Assembly: GCA_964558465.1 (NCBI GenBank)
Contig: CAZLEF010000001.1
Span: 352,770-416,769, forward strand
DNA: 64,000 bases
Direction of reading: 5' to 3'
Origin: JACJYC01 sp964558465
GTDB taxonomy: Bacteria > Bacteroidota > Bacteroidia > Chitinophagales > Saprospiraceae
Shown: positions 28,233 through 36,573 of the stretch, one piece after another
Layout: every line of letters begins with the position of its first letter
Numbering within the stretch: position 1 is the first letter of the stretch
The notes under the pieces: model-generated
What the model saw: only the letters and a program-made list of their open reading frames with translations
Told to the model about the DNA's origin: nothing
The model's database searches: none
Position numbers and translations under genes: made by a program

Positions 28233-30485
28233 CTACCCAAGCACCTGATTGTCGCCAAGGAAGGGCTGGCGGTACACCCGCTTCCCCGTCGCCTTGTACA
28301 GGGCATTCGCCAGCGCCCCGAAAACAGGTGGGAATGGCGGCTCGCCCATACCCGTTGGATTGATTTCGTTTTTCACAAAATGCACTTCGATCGCTTTGGG
28401 CGCCTCGCTCATACGGATCATCCGGTATTTGTCGAAATTGGTCTTTTCAGGCGCGCCGTCCCGGAAGGTCAGTTCACCAAAAAGGGCGTTGCCGATGCCG
28501 TCCGTTACAGCGCCTTCGGTCATATTAGCGGCGGCGTCGGGATTTACCACGATGCCACAGTCAATGGCGCTGGTCACTTTTTGCACGACGGGTTTGCCGT
28601 TTTCCATCGTCAAATCCAGTACATGCGCTGCATAGCTGGCATGGCAGAAATAGGCGGCGACGCCCCGGCTCACTCCGGCGGGCGGGTTCGCCCAACCCGA
28701 TTTTTCACGAACCAGTTCCAGCACGCCGGCGTAACGGTCGGCCTCGTAGTCGTTCCTTTCTCCTACGGGGTTTTCTTTGGCCCGTTTCAATAATTCGAGG
28801 CGAAACTCGATGGGGTCTTTACCCATCTCTTCCGCCACTTCGTCGAGGAAGGACTGCTCGGCCCCGGCAATAAAGTTGGAACGGGGCGCCCGGAATGCGC
28901 CGATGGTGATATTGGAGTCAATGGTCCATTCCTCTGCGAGGTAATTGTCGATTGCACCTGCCGGGAAACGGTCGGCAAACAGCGGGCTTTCGGGCACGCC
29001 TCCCGCCTTCACGTGCAGGGCGATGAGTTGGTTATTTTCATCCAAAGCAGCACGGTAGGTAGCATGGTAGGCGGGCCGGTAAATGCCGTTGGTCATGTCG
29101 TCCTCACGGGTATAAACAAGCTTGACAGGGGCGTTCATTTTCTGGGAAATAAGCGCGGCCTCCACCAGATAGTGCGAGTAGGCCCGCCGCCCAAAACCGC
29201 CGCCCATCCGGGTCATTTCAATTTCAATATTTTCAACGGGAATACCCATGCGCGCAGCCAATGTCGGCTCGATGAAACCGGGGGCCTGCAACGGGCCGGC
29301 CACTTTCACTTTGTCGCCTTTCACGTCGGCAAAGAAGTTCATAGGCTCCATGCAATTGTGGGCCAGATGCGGGCAGGCGTAACTGCGTTCGATGACTTTT
29401 GCCGCTTTTTTGAAAGCTGCTTCCGGGTCGCCATCCCTGCGAACAATTTTCCCCGGTTTTGTGGCCAATTCTTCCAATTTAGCCCAGTGGTCGGTTGAGT
29501 TTTCCAACCCGGCGGGAACGTTGACCTTGCGTTTGCCCCCCCAGGAGGCTACGGTTTCGGAATAGGCTTCAAATGGGGCCCACTCCACTTTCAGGGTCTT
29601 TTTCGCCTGCATCACTTCCCAGGTGGAATGGCCAACGATGACTGCCAGTTCAGGGAAGGCGTTGGTGTCGAATCCGCCTTTTTCGAAGCCGTCGTTATAC
29701 GTTTTGATGGTGAAAACGTCTTTGATGCCGGGCATCGACCGGGCTGCCGAGTCGTCTATTGATTTCAGTTTCAGGCCAAATGCGGGCGGGTGTACAATCA
29801 TGGCGATGAGCATGCCGTCCACCCGGTAGTCCAGGCCGAACATGGGTTTGCCCGTTACAATTTTCGGGCCATCCACGTTCTTATTGGAGACGCCAATGAT
29901 TTTGAAATCTTTTACGTCTTTCAGTTTCACCTCCTCCGGCACGGGGATTTTGGCGGCGGCGGAGGCCATTTCGCCGTAGCCAGCCTTTTTGCCGCTGTTT
30001 TTATGGAATAACACACCGGCTTCGGTAGTAATTTCATCCACGGGCGCCTGCCACGCCTGCGCTGCCGCCTCCCGCAGCATCTGCCGGGCGGAGGCGCCGG
30101 CGGTGCGGAGCGGCTCCCATTTCGACATGATGCCCCGGCTGCCCCCGGTAAACTGCATGGGGAACAAATCCGCGTTAAAAGGCGCTTGTTCCACAATTAC
30201 ATTCTTCCAGTCCGTGTCGAGTTCCTCCGCCACAATCATAGGCATGGAGGTCATAACGTTTTGCCCGAATTCCGGGTTGGGGGAGTAGATGGTGACGACG
30301 CCATTGTCGCCTATTTTGAGGTAGGCGTTGATGTTGAACCATTCTTTTGGCATAGCCAGCATTTCCTCTTTGGAGGAGAATTTGCACCCGGCGAGCCAAC
30401 TGAAACCGAGCATCATGCCGCCGCCCGCGATTGCGGTGGATTTGAGAAAAGAACGGCGGTTGTAAGTGGTTTTGACGATGGTCAT
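28233..30485 (-). CDS. molybdopterin-binding large subunit, xanthine dehydrogenase family, Tat-exported
   Basis: The protein has 750 residues from the ATG at 30485. It starts with a twin-arginine signal (NRRSFLKSTAIAGGGMMLG) and is therefore probably periplasmic. The sequence fits the isoquinoline 1-oxidoreductase beta-subunit type of molybdenum hydroxylase, with GGGFGRRAYSHYLVEAA for cofactor binding, AFRAPRSNFIAGAEQ, CGIVVNPDAA, and the terminal GMGEPPFPPVFGALANALY, whose Glu is the expected active-site base. The small Fe-S subunit lies upstream on the same strand. No FAD subunit is present, as usual for this subgroup, where electrons go to a cytochrome. The substrate (an aldehyde or N-heterocycle) is unknown. 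Confidence 0.88.
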   Translation of the reverse strand: MTIVKTTYNRRSFLKSTAIAGGGMMLGFSWLAGCKFSSKEEMLAMPKEWFNINAYLKIGDNGVVTIYSPNPEFGQNVMTSMPMIVAEELDTDWKNVIVEQAPFNADLFPMQFTGGSRGIMSKWEPLRTAGASARQMLREAAAQAWQAPVDEITTEAGVLFHKNSGKKAGYGEMASAAAKIPVPEEVKLKDVKDFKIIGVSNKNVDGPKIVTGKPMFGLDYRVDGMLIAMIVHPPAFGLKLKSIDDSAARSMPGIKDVFTIKTYNDGFEKGGFDTNAFPELAVIVGHSTWEVMQAKKTLKVEWAPFEAYSETVASWGGKRKVNVPAGLENSTDHWAKLEELATKPGKIVRRDGDPEAAFKKAAKVIERSYACPHLAHNCMEPMNFFADVKGDKVKVAGPLQAPGFIEPTLAARMGIPVENIEIEMTRMGGGFGRRAYSHYLVEAALISQKMNAPVKLVYTREDDMTNGIYRPAYHATYRAALDENNQLIALHVKAGGVPESPLFADRFPAGAIDNYLAEEWTIDSNITIGAFRAPRSNFIAGAEQSFLDEVAEEMGKDPIEFRLELLKRAKENPVGERNDYEADRYAGVLELVREKSGWANPPAGVSRGVAAYFCHASYAAHVLDLTMENGKPVVQKVTSAIDCGIVVNPDAAANMTEGAVTDGIGNALFGELTFRDGAPEKTNFDKYRMIRMSEAPKAIEVHFVKNEINPTGMGEPPFPPVFGALANALYKATGKRVYRQPFLGDNQVLG

Positions 30486-30525
30486 GTTGATAATTGTTGG
30501 ATTGTTACGATTGATTGGATTGTTT

Positions 30526-30563
30526 GTCCGAAGGTCCGAAGGACTCCTTTGGAGACTCCTTTG
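30526..30563 (-). repeat. 38-base intergenic repeat, copy 1
   Basis: In the gap between the two molybdenum hydroxylase genes, the minus strand reads CAAAGGAGTCTCC, then AAAGGAGTC, then CTTCGGAC twice. A second copy at 58641-58678 on the plus strand differs at only two of 38 positions (A to T). Each copy contains two inner tandem units. The flanks (30486-30525) hold GATTG-type oligomers also found at 49560-49622. Confidence 0.85.
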
Positions 30564-30626
30564 GAGACTGGATTGTTGCCCGCATTGTGGTAACAACGGA
30601 ACAGTCTATCCGTTAATTTTCGGAAA

Positions 30627-31079
30627 TTACCCCGCAGCCGTTTTAATCGCCGCCTTAATGCGGGTGTAAGTACCGCACCGGCAGATATTCCCGTTCATTG
30701 CGCCTTCAATTTCGGCGTCGGAGGGGTGCGGATTTGCTTTCAGCAATGCGGCGGCGTTCATGATTTGCCCTGCCTGGCAATAACCGCACTGCGCCACGTC
30801 GTGCTCCAGCCAGGCCTTCTGCACGGGGTTGTCGCCATTTTCGGACAACCCTTCAATGGTGGTGACGGCCTGGTTGCCGACCTGCGAAACGGGCAGCATA
30901 CAGGAGCGCATCGCCACATCGCCGAGGTGGATGGTGCAGGCGCCGCATTGGGCAATGCCGCAGCCGTACTTCGTACCGACAAGGTTGAGGTGGTCGCGCA
31001 ACACCCAAAGGAGGGGTGTGGCGGGATCAACATCTACCTCCTGTTTTTTGCCATTGATATTCAGATTGAAAATTGCCAT
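30627..31079 (-). CDS. (2Fe-2S)-binding small subunit of molybdenum hydroxylase
   Basis: The protein has 150 residues, the usual length for this subunit. A plant-type ferredoxin domain has Cys40, Cys45, Cys48 and Cys60 (YGCGIAQCGACTIHLG). A helical domain has Cys98, Cys101, Cys133 and Cys135 (CGYCQAGQ, NICRCGTYTRI), together binding two 2Fe-2S clusters that carry electrons from the molybdenum site. It precedes the large-subunit gene by 141 bases. It has no signal peptide, so it is likely exported folded, together with the Tat-targeted large subunit. It is divergent from a Crp/Fnr-type regulator, a plausible controller. Confidence 0.93.
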   Translation of the reverse strand: MAIFNLNINGKKQEVDVDPATPLLWVLRDHLNLVGTKYGCGIAQCGACTIHLGDVAMRSCMLPVSQVGNQAVTTIEGLSENGDNPVQKAWLEHDVAQCGYCQAGQIMNAAALLKANPHPSDAEIEGAMNGNICRCGTYTRIKAAIKTAAG

Positions 31080-31114
31080 GATGATACAGTTTTGGCTATG
31101 TAATGAGTTAAGAA

Positions 31115-31122
31115 CAAAGATA
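31115..31122 (-). promoter_or_regulatory. possible minus-7 element for the Fe-S subunit gene
   Basis: The minus strand reads TATCTTTG here, a full match to TAnnTTTG, 35 bases before the start codon. No TTG lies at the proper distance upstream, so the promoter is only half supported and may need an activator such as the divergent Crp/Fnr protein. Confidence 0.35.
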
Positions 31123-31218
31123 ACTACTTATTTTGAGCGGAAATTATGGAAAACAAACGGATGGTTACGAAAATCAAACAGTCGGGCATATCGCCCCAAG
31201 TACTTGTATCCTATCGTA

Positions 31219-31250
31219 TTGATAATCCTTTTCGCTTTTGGCTACCTTTG
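31219..31250 (+). promoter_or_regulatory. promoter of Crp/Fnr gene, nearly leaderless
   Basis: TTG (31219-31221), a spacer of 21 bases, then TACCTTTG (31243-31250) matches the Bacteroidota promoter. The ATG of the Crp/Fnr gene begins only four bases after the minus-7 element, so transcription should start at or next to the start codon. Confidence 0.65.
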
Positions 31251-31254
31251 CCCC

Positions 31255-31830
31255 ATGAACCCACTTATCCATCACTTCCAGGCTTACCTGCCGCTGACCG
31301 AAACCGAACAGGCGATGATAAGCGACCTGGCCGCCCAACGCACGGTTAAGCGTCGGCAGATGATTTTGCAGGAAGGCTTCGCCTGCAGGCACTATGCGTT
31401 TGTGGTGCGGGGCTGTTTCAGGATGTACGCCATGGATAACAAAGGTAAGGAACACAACGTACAGTTTGCCGCTGAAAACGACTGGATTGCCGACATCGGC
31501 AGCTTCCACTCAGGCAAGCCGAGCGGGTTTTTCATCGAAGCCATCGAGTCGTCGGAAATTATACAAATAGAGCGGCAAAACCTGTATTTTTTATACCTCA
31601 ACATCCCTAAACTCGACCGTATTTTCAAAGTCATCATCGAAAACAAATTCGTTGAACTGCAAAACCGGGCGCTGCAAAACATCAGCTCCACCGCCCAGCA
31701 GCGCTACCTGCATTTTTTGGAACGATATCCTCATTTAGCGACCCGCCTGCCCAGCACGCAGATTGCCTCCTATCTCGGCATCACCCCGGAGTTTTTGAGC
31801 AAAATCAGAAAGGATTTATCCGGAAAATAA
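31255..31830 (+). CDS. Crp/Fnr-family transcriptional regulator
   Basis: The protein has 191 residues from the ATG at 31255; the longer open frame upstream runs through the promoter and the divergent gene and is not real. Residues about 20-115 form a cyclic-nucleotide-binding beta barrel (KRRQMILQEGFACRHYAFVV). A long helix and a winged-helix end follow (PSTQIASYLGITPEFLSKIR, about 164-183). No Cys cluster for an iron-sulfur centre is seen, so it is not a classical oxygen sensor. It is divergent from the molybdenum hydroxylase genes and upstream of a dinucleotide-binding protein, either of which may be its target. The ligand is unknown. Confidence 0.88.
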   Translation: MNPLIHHFQAYLPLTETEQAMISDLAAQRTVKRRQMILQEGFACRHYAFVVRGCFRMYAMDNKGKEHNVQFAAENDWIADIGSFHSGKPSGFFIEAIESSEIIQIERQNLYFLYLNIPKLDRIFKVIIENKFVELQNRALQNISSTAQQRYLHFLERYPHLATRLPSTQIASYLGITPEFLSKIRKDLSGK

Positions 31831-31940
31831 ACTTTCGCTTAAACTATATTAAGGTTATTCCTTAAGGAAGTTCATTGGTTTTCCACTGTTCGAAGGTGCA
31901 ATTTTGCATGGTCATTTTTCACAAAATAAAAATTCAGACA

Positions 31941-32597
31941 ATGGAAAATCCCGTCAAATCAAAAGTAGCCATCATCGGGCTTGGCAATATCGGCCAGGTC
32001 GTGGCCGCTAATTTAGCCAAAAGCAACCGCCCTGTGATACTGGCAGGCAGAGACGTTATCAAAGCGAAAAACCTGTCGGAGAATTTGGGCCCGTTGACCC
32101 AACCTATGGAAATTGGCCATGCGATTAAAACAGCAGATATTATCATTATGGCGGTTTGGTTCGGCGCCATCAAAGCGTTGTTTTACCAACACGAAGCCCT
32201 CCTGCAAGGCAAAATCATCGTTGATCCCTCCAATCCAATTGCACCGAACGACAAGGGTGGGTTCGACAAAATCATCGGCGAAAATGAATCGGCAGGCCTG
32301 CACAATGCCGCATTGCTGCCCAAAGGCGCAAAACTTGCCAAAGCATTAGGCGCCCTGGGGGCTGCTTCCCTGGCAAATGCCGCCTGGCAAAAACCCGACG
32401 CTGCCGCACTGTTTTACGCCACCGACGACACGGACATTAATGGAGAAATTGAAGAACTTATCCGCGACGCCGGATTTGCGCCCTTGCGCATCGGCGGCAT
32501 TGACCAGTCCATTCGCATCGAAGTTTTTGGCGACCTGCATGAGTTTGGGGGCCTCGGCAAAACGGTTACTGTATCCGAAGCGAAATCAAAATTTTAA
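31941..32597 (+). CDS. NAD(P)-binding oxidoreductase of the F420/NADP-reductase-like type
   Basis: The protein has 218 residues. VAIIGLGNIGQVVAANLA at about 9-26 is a Rossmann nucleotide-binding turn (GxGxxG), and the following AGRD suggests NADP preference. The overall length and the DPSNPIAPND motif match small reductases annotated as NADPH-dependent F420 reductase or predicted dinucleotide-binding enzymes (COG2085). Bacteroidota are not known to make F420 as a rule, so the true substrate is probably different. The ATG at 31941 was chosen over upstream codons because the Rossmann fold begins right after it. It follows the Crp/Fnr gene by 110 bases, with a short palindrome (TTAAGG, five bases, CCTTAA at 31849-31865) in between. 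Confidence 0.75.
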   Translation: MENPVKSKVAIIGLGNIGQVVAANLAKSNRPVILAGRDVIKAKNLSENLGPLTQPMEIGHAIKTADIIIMAVWFGAIKALFYQHEALLQGKIIVDPSNPIAPNDKGGFDKIIGENESAGLHNAALLPKGAKLAKALGALGAASLANAAWQKPDAAALFYATDDTDINGEIEELIRDAGFAPLRIGGIDQSIRIEVFGDLHEFGGLGKTVTVSEAKSKF

Positions 32598-32621
32598 TTT
32601 ACTCAGGAAATTTAATCGATT

Positions 32622-33320
32622 ATGAAAAATTTAATTTTCGTTTTCTTGGCCATCGTTCCTTTATCCTTCTCCCATGCTCAAACGATAAGATTTGAGGGCA
32701 AGGAATTTGAAATTGCCAATGTCAAAGCTTCCATCGTTAAAATAGAAGGCAAAAAAGCTTTGAAGGTTGAACGGGATTTAGCGGCGATTCCTTTTGACAT
32801 AAACAGATTGGTCGCCACCGTTGATGAACCGACTTTTGTCAAACTGAAAGATGTAAACCTTGAAAACGGAGTCATCGAGTTTAAAATGTTGAGCCGCATT
32901 CAGGATCCAATGCCTTTTCCGTTTTCACAAGGGTTTATTGGGCTTGCGTTCCGGGTGAAGGCAGACAATTCAGTGTTTGAATCCATTTACCTGCGCCCCA
33001 AGGTGGGAAGATCGGAGGAACAATTTGCGAGAAACCATACCGTTCAGTACTATGCTTATCCGGATTTCAAGTTTGAAAGGCTCCGGCAGCCGGAGTACAA
33101 AGGGCAGTACGAAACTTACGCCGACGTGGGCTTGAATGAATGGATAACGATGCGCATCGAAATAAAGGACAAAAAAGCGGCGCTGTACATTAACAACCAA
33201 AAGCACCCTTCCTTCATTGTCAGGGAAATGATGAGCGGCTCAAAATCCGGCGGCATCGGGCTTTGGGTGGACATCGGTACGGAGGGGTATTTCCGGGATT
33301 TGAAGGTGGTGGAAAAATGA
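32622..33320 (+). CDS. secreted concanavalin-fold (DUF1080-like) protein
   Basis: The protein has 232 residues with a clear signal peptide (MKNLIFVFLAIVPLSFSHAQ). The rest is beta-rich, with NGVIEFKMLSRIQDP, GFIGLAFRV, EWITMRIEIKDKKAALYING-like and GGIGLWVDIGTEGYFRDLKV segments typical of the LamG/DUF1080 jelly-roll domain, found in glycoside-binding or keto-sugar-hydrolysing proteins. No catalytic residues can be assigned with confidence. It begins 24 bases after the dinucleotide-binding gene on the same strand, so the two may be cotranscribed. It is probably periplasmic or secreted and binds a carbohydrate or other ligand. Confidence 0.62.
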   Translation: MKNLIFVFLAIVPLSFSHAQTIRFEGKEFEIANVKASIVKIEGKKALKVERDLAAIPFDINRLVATVDEPTFVKLKDVNLENGVIEFKMLSRIQDPMPFPFSQGFIGLAFRVKADNSVFESIYLRPKVGRSEEQFARNHTVQYYAYPDFKFERLRQPEYKGQYETYADVGLNEWITMRIEIKDKKAALYINNQKHPSFIVREMMSGSKSGGIGLWVDIGTEGYFRDLKVVEK

Positions 33321-33425
33321 AAACGACCTTCCATCCTTGTTGCTTTTTGAAATTTACGCGCACTTATGCGCATTTTTTTGTTTTTAGTGGCATTTATGCG
33401 TATTTTTTGCGTAAAAATATGCGCT

Positions 33426-33539
33426 ATGCAAACCGTCCAACCTTTGGAAATCACACCGGAAATTCTCGAAAACCTGGTTAGAAACAGACATTTGAAACAA
33501 AATGGCGTCGGAAAAGACTCCTGGTATTCTTTGGGATAG
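33426..33539 (+). CDS. possible small protein of 37 residues, or gene remnant
   Basis: An ATG at 33426 opens 37 codons (MQTVQPLEITPEILENLVRN opening, ending SWYSLG) with a natural-looking residue mix, closed by TAG at 33537. Its tail overlaps the TTG element of the next promoter. An AT-rich block just upstream (33355-33425) repeats TTATGCG three times, with an inverted partner near TATGCGC. It could be a remnant of a larger gene, a short regulatory peptide, or chance. I know no homologue. Confidence 0.25.
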   Translation: MQTVQPLEITPEILENLVRNRHLKQNGVGKDSWYSLG

Positions 33540-33558
33540 TTTGATTATCTTAACTTTG
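33531..33558 (+). promoter_or_regulatory. promoter of AraC-type gene, nearly leaderless
   Basis: TTG (33531-33533), 17 bases, then TAACTTTG (33551-33558) matches the Bacteroidota promoter. The ATG follows after four bases, the same geometry as before the Crp/Fnr gene at 31255. Confidence 0.6.
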
Positions 33559-33562
33559 CGAA

Positions 33563-34441
33563 ATGGAAGCCCAAAACATCCGCACCGTTTCAACCTTCAA
33601 CAGCGAACTCAGGCTAAAGGGGTTCAATGTCTTTGAAATTGAAGGCGACAGCAAGGTAATCCGCCTGTACAGCCGGAAAGATTTTTACAAAATCTGCGTG
33701 ACCACCGGCAGGAGCGTCATCCACTATGCCGACCGGAGCTTTGAAATGAACGGCACGATTTTGTTTTTTGGCAACCCGCACATTCCTTATTCCTGGGAGA
33801 CGCTTTCGAGGACTTATGTGGGCTACAGTTGCCTGTTTTCGGAGGATTTTTTACAACCCATCAACCGTTCGGAGAGCCTCTTGCAGTCGCCGTTTTTCAG
33901 GCTTGGCGGTACACCCATTTTGAACATCTCGGAAGCTCAGCGGGCATTTTTGTGCGGCATTTTCCAAAAAATGGTAGAAGAACAGCAGACAGATTACCCC
34001 TTCCGGGACGACCTGATGCGCAACTACATCCAACTTATTATCCACGAGGCATTGAAGATGCAACCCTCGGAAAACTATTCGCAGGACAAAAACGCAGCAG
34101 CCCGCATCACCAGGGTTTTCATTGAACTCCTGGAGCGGCAATTCCCCATCGAAAGCCCGGATCGCCCCCTGCAACTGCGGACGGCGCAAGATTATGCGAA
34201 CAGCCTCTCGATACACGTGAACCACCTCAACCGTTCCCTGAAGGAAATCACGGGCAAGTCAACGATCACCCATATCAACGAGCGCATCATCAGCGAGGCG
34301 AAAGCCATACTTCAGCATACCGACTGGAACATTGCAGAGGTCGCCTATTCGCTCGGCTTCGAATACCCCACCTATTTCAACAACTTCATTAAAAGGATGA
34401 CCGGGAGGAATCCGAAGGCCCTGCGGATACAGATCGTTTGA
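33563..34441 (+). CDS. AraC-family transcriptional regulator
   Basis: The protein has 292 residues and is cytoplasmic. The amino-terminal half is a cupin-like sensor domain of the kind common in Bacteroidota AraC proteins (SRKDFYKICVTTGRSVIHYA, then GNPHIPYSW). The carboxy-terminal third has two helix-turn-helix units (ANSLSIHVNHLNRSLKEITG at about 212-231, and WNIAEVAYSLGFEYPTYFNN). It shows clear resemblance in layout and wording to the AraC gene at 35496-36395 (both have NPHIPY or NPQIPY and LSVHVNHLNR-like strings), so the two are paralogues bracketing a putative outer-membrane protein. The target is unknown, possibly that gene. Confidence 0.88.
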   Translation: MEAQNIRTVSTFNSELRLKGFNVFEIEGDSKVIRLYSRKDFYKICVTTGRSVIHYADRSFEMNGTILFFGNPHIPYSWETLSRTYVGYSCLFSEDFLQPINRSESLLQSPFFRLGGTPILNISEAQRAFLCGIFQKMVEEQQTDYPFRDDLMRNYIQLIIHEALKMQPSENYSQDKNAAARITRVFIELLERQFPIESPDRPLQLRTAQDYANSLSIHVNHLNRSLKEITGKSTITHINERIISEAKAILQHTDWNIAEVAYSLGFEYPTYFNNFIKRMTGRNPKALRIQIV

Positions 34442-34504
34442 AATTCTTAAATTTTGGTTTGATATTCTTTAATTTTCTGTGAGCCGCCCTGAGCATCTTT
34501 GCAG

Positions 34505-35308
34505 ATGCAAAAAAATAACCTGTTTCTGTTATTCCTTTTCACGGGCATTGCCTGCGCCGCTTTTGCGCAGCAAAGCGATAGTGCAAAAGTGGTCGCCCGC
34601 ATATCCGGTAATGCAGGCGTCACCAACAATGGTATTTCCCTGATTCCCAGCTTCTCCCTGGAGCAGCCCGCCGCCATTTTTAATATGTCCCTGGAAAAGG
34701 GACGATTCAGCTTCGACCCGGAATTTACCTTTTCCATCGAGGAGGGCAGGCCCTGGTACCAGCTATTCTGGCTTCGGTACAAACTGGTGAACAAAGGCAA
34801 GTTCCGCCTGGGGACAGGCGCCCATCTGGGTTTGAATTTTGTACGCCTCGACCAACCGCCCGGCAGCGACCCCAAGCGGCTCATCGTCGTGGAGCGCTAT
34901 CTGGTGGGCGAACTGGTTCCTACCTATTCCATCAGCAAAAATGTGAGCCTGGGCATGTACCTCATGATATCACGGGGATTTGACATCGGGGCCACGACGC
35001 CTTCCCAGTTTTTCACCTTGAACGCCAGTTTCACCCATCTCAAACTTTCAAAAAAGCTGTTTTTGAACGTCACACCGCAGGTTTATTACCTGGATTTGTT
35101 CGGGAATGGCGGGAATTATTACGCCACCTCGTCCTTCACCCTGGGCATGGCAGGCTCGCCGTTCACCCTGAATTCAGTCGTTAATAAAGTGATCAAAACG
35201 AATATTCCCGGCAGCAAAGACTTTATCTGGAACCTTACGCTGAACTATGGTTTGGGGAAACGGGCTATTGTGAGGCCGGTTCCGGCGGGTATGGTCAGCG
35301 GGAATTAA
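34505..35308 (+). CDS. hypothetical exported, probably outer-membrane protein
   Basis: The protein has 267 residues from the ATG at 34505, with a signal peptide (FLFTGIACAAFAQQ). The body alternates polar and hydrophobic residues in about ten strands with aromatic ends (WYQLFWLRYKLV, VTPQVYYLDLFGNGGNYYAT), as in small outer-membrane beta barrels. I cannot assign a family. It lies 63 bases after one AraC gene and converges on another, which suggests it is controlled by one of them. CATCTTTG at 34494-34501, one base off the minus-7 consensus, ends three bases before the start codon. Confidence 0.6.
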   Translation: MQKNNLFLLFLFTGIACAAFAQQSDSAKVVARISGNAGVTNNGISLIPSFSLEQPAAIFNMSLEKGRFSFDPEFTFSIEEGRPWYQLFWLRYKLVNKGKFRLGTGAHLGLNFVRLDQPPGSDPKRLIVVERYLVGELVPTYSISKNVSLGMYLMISRGFDIGATTPSQFFTLNASFTHLKLSKKLFLNVTPQVYYLDLFGNGGNYYATSSFTLGMAGSPFTLNSVVNKVIKTNIPGSKDFIWNLTLNYGLGKRAIVRPVPAGMVSGN

Positions 35309-35495
35309 ATGGATTGGGATTAAAAACAGGCGGCGGTGCTGACTTAGCGGGATTTGGCGGGTTTGGAACAGTAGTCAGGGTGCTTTTTTTTCTGAATCTG
35401 CCCTGACGCCTGCCTCCCCCAAAATGCTGACTTCGCCAACGCCTCAATGCAGCCCAAAAAAAGAAAAAATAAACCGTTCTTCCAGAAAATGTCAC

Positions 35496-36395
35496 TTACC
35501 CATTCCTGAACCTCCCCGGGCTCGTCCCCACCAGCTTCTTGAAGAAATTATTGAAATGCGTCACCTCCGAAAAGCCCAGTGCGTAGGCGATTTCCGACAC
35601 GTTCCACCGGCTATGTTTCAGCAGAATTTTGGCTTCCTGCACCACCCGTTCGGCGATGATTTTCGAGGTGGTCTTCCCGCTCGTCTCCTTCACCGCCCGG
35701 TTCAGGTGGTTGACATGGACGTTTAGCTGCTTCGCAAAACCGGAGGGTGAGCGCAATCCCACCCGCGGGTGGCTCTCCTCGATGGGGAACTGCCGTTCCA
35801 AAAGTTCCATGAACATGGTCGAGATGCGCTGGGAGGCATTGGCGGACTGTTTTTCAAGTTTGGTTGAAGGCTGCATCTTCATGGCAAAGTGCAACAGATC
35901 GAACACCAGGTTGCGCAGCACGTCATATTTGTGGACGTAATCTGAGCCGATTTCCGCTTCCATCCGCGCAAAGATGGTACGGACCTGTGCCGCCTGCTCG
36001 TCCGTCAGTTCGAAGACATGCTCCCCAACGGGTTGGAAGACCGAATACTGCCGGATGTCGCCGAATTGATGGAAGAAATGCTGGTTGAAAATGCAGTAAA
36101 TGCCGGACTGAATCCTTTCGAGGTTAGTGCATTGGTATGGAATCTGGGGGTTGGAAAAGAACAGCGCCTGCTTCCCGACCGTGATGACTTTGTCGGCGTA
36201 CAGCATATCAATGTTGCCAACCACCAGCATGATTTTATAGAAATCACGCCTCCTGTACGGGAGTGGGTTCGTTTTGCCCGGGTCAACGTGTTGATGATGA
36301 AACACGTTAAAATGTCCGATTTGACTGTGGATATCGGCGGGCAGCCAGTTGAATTTCCGGCGGTAGAATTCCTCTATGCTTTCGACTTGGTTCAT
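35496..36395 (-). CDS. AraC-family transcriptional regulator (second of the pair)
   Basis: The protein has 299 residues from the ATG at 36395; a TTG 12 codons upstream is less likely. The cupin-like sensor half has RRRDFYKIMLVVGNIDMLYA and SNPQIPYQCTNLERIQSGIY. The DNA-binding half has AKQLNVHVNHLNRAVKETSG and WNVSEIAYALGFSEVTHFNN, then TSPGRFR. It is paralogous to the gene at 33563-34441. The 187 bases between its end and the convergent outer-membrane gene hold a loose inverted repeat (GTCAGGG at 35374, CCCTGAC at 35401) with a T-run in the loop but no good terminator. It is separate from the his genes upstream (178 bases). Confidence 0.88.
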   Translation of the reverse strand: MNQVESIEEFYRRKFNWLPADIHSQIGHFNVFHHQHVDPGKTNPLPYRRRDFYKIMLVVGNIDMLYADKVITVGKQALFFSNPQIPYQCTNLERIQSGIYCIFNQHFFHQFGDIRQYSVFQPVGEHVFELTDEQAAQVRTIFARMEAEIGSDYVHKYDVLRNLVFDLLHFAMKMQPSTKLEKQSANASQRISTMFMELLERQFPIEESHPRVGLRSPSGFAKQLNVHVNHLNRAVKETSGKTTSKIIAERVVQEAKILLKHSRWNVSEIAYALGFSEVTHFNNFFKKLVGTSPGRFRNG

Positions 36396-36573
36396 GTTTG
36401 AAATTGTCTGGCTGAAAGGCGACCTCTGCAAATCTGACCCTATTTGAAAAATTAATCGCTGTGCTTAAAAGTTGACATCAAATATAATACAAAGAAAAGC
36501 CGAGCTTATTTATTGTTTTTAACCACTTTCAAAGCAATCTTTACGAAAATCAAACTGACGCTACTTTTCATTC

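Noticed and set aside
30829..31254. Amino-terminal extension of the Crp/Fnr gene across the Fe-S subunit gene
   Set aside because: It would run antisense through the divergent gene and through the clear promoter at 31219-31250; the Crp domain starts at the ATG at 31255.
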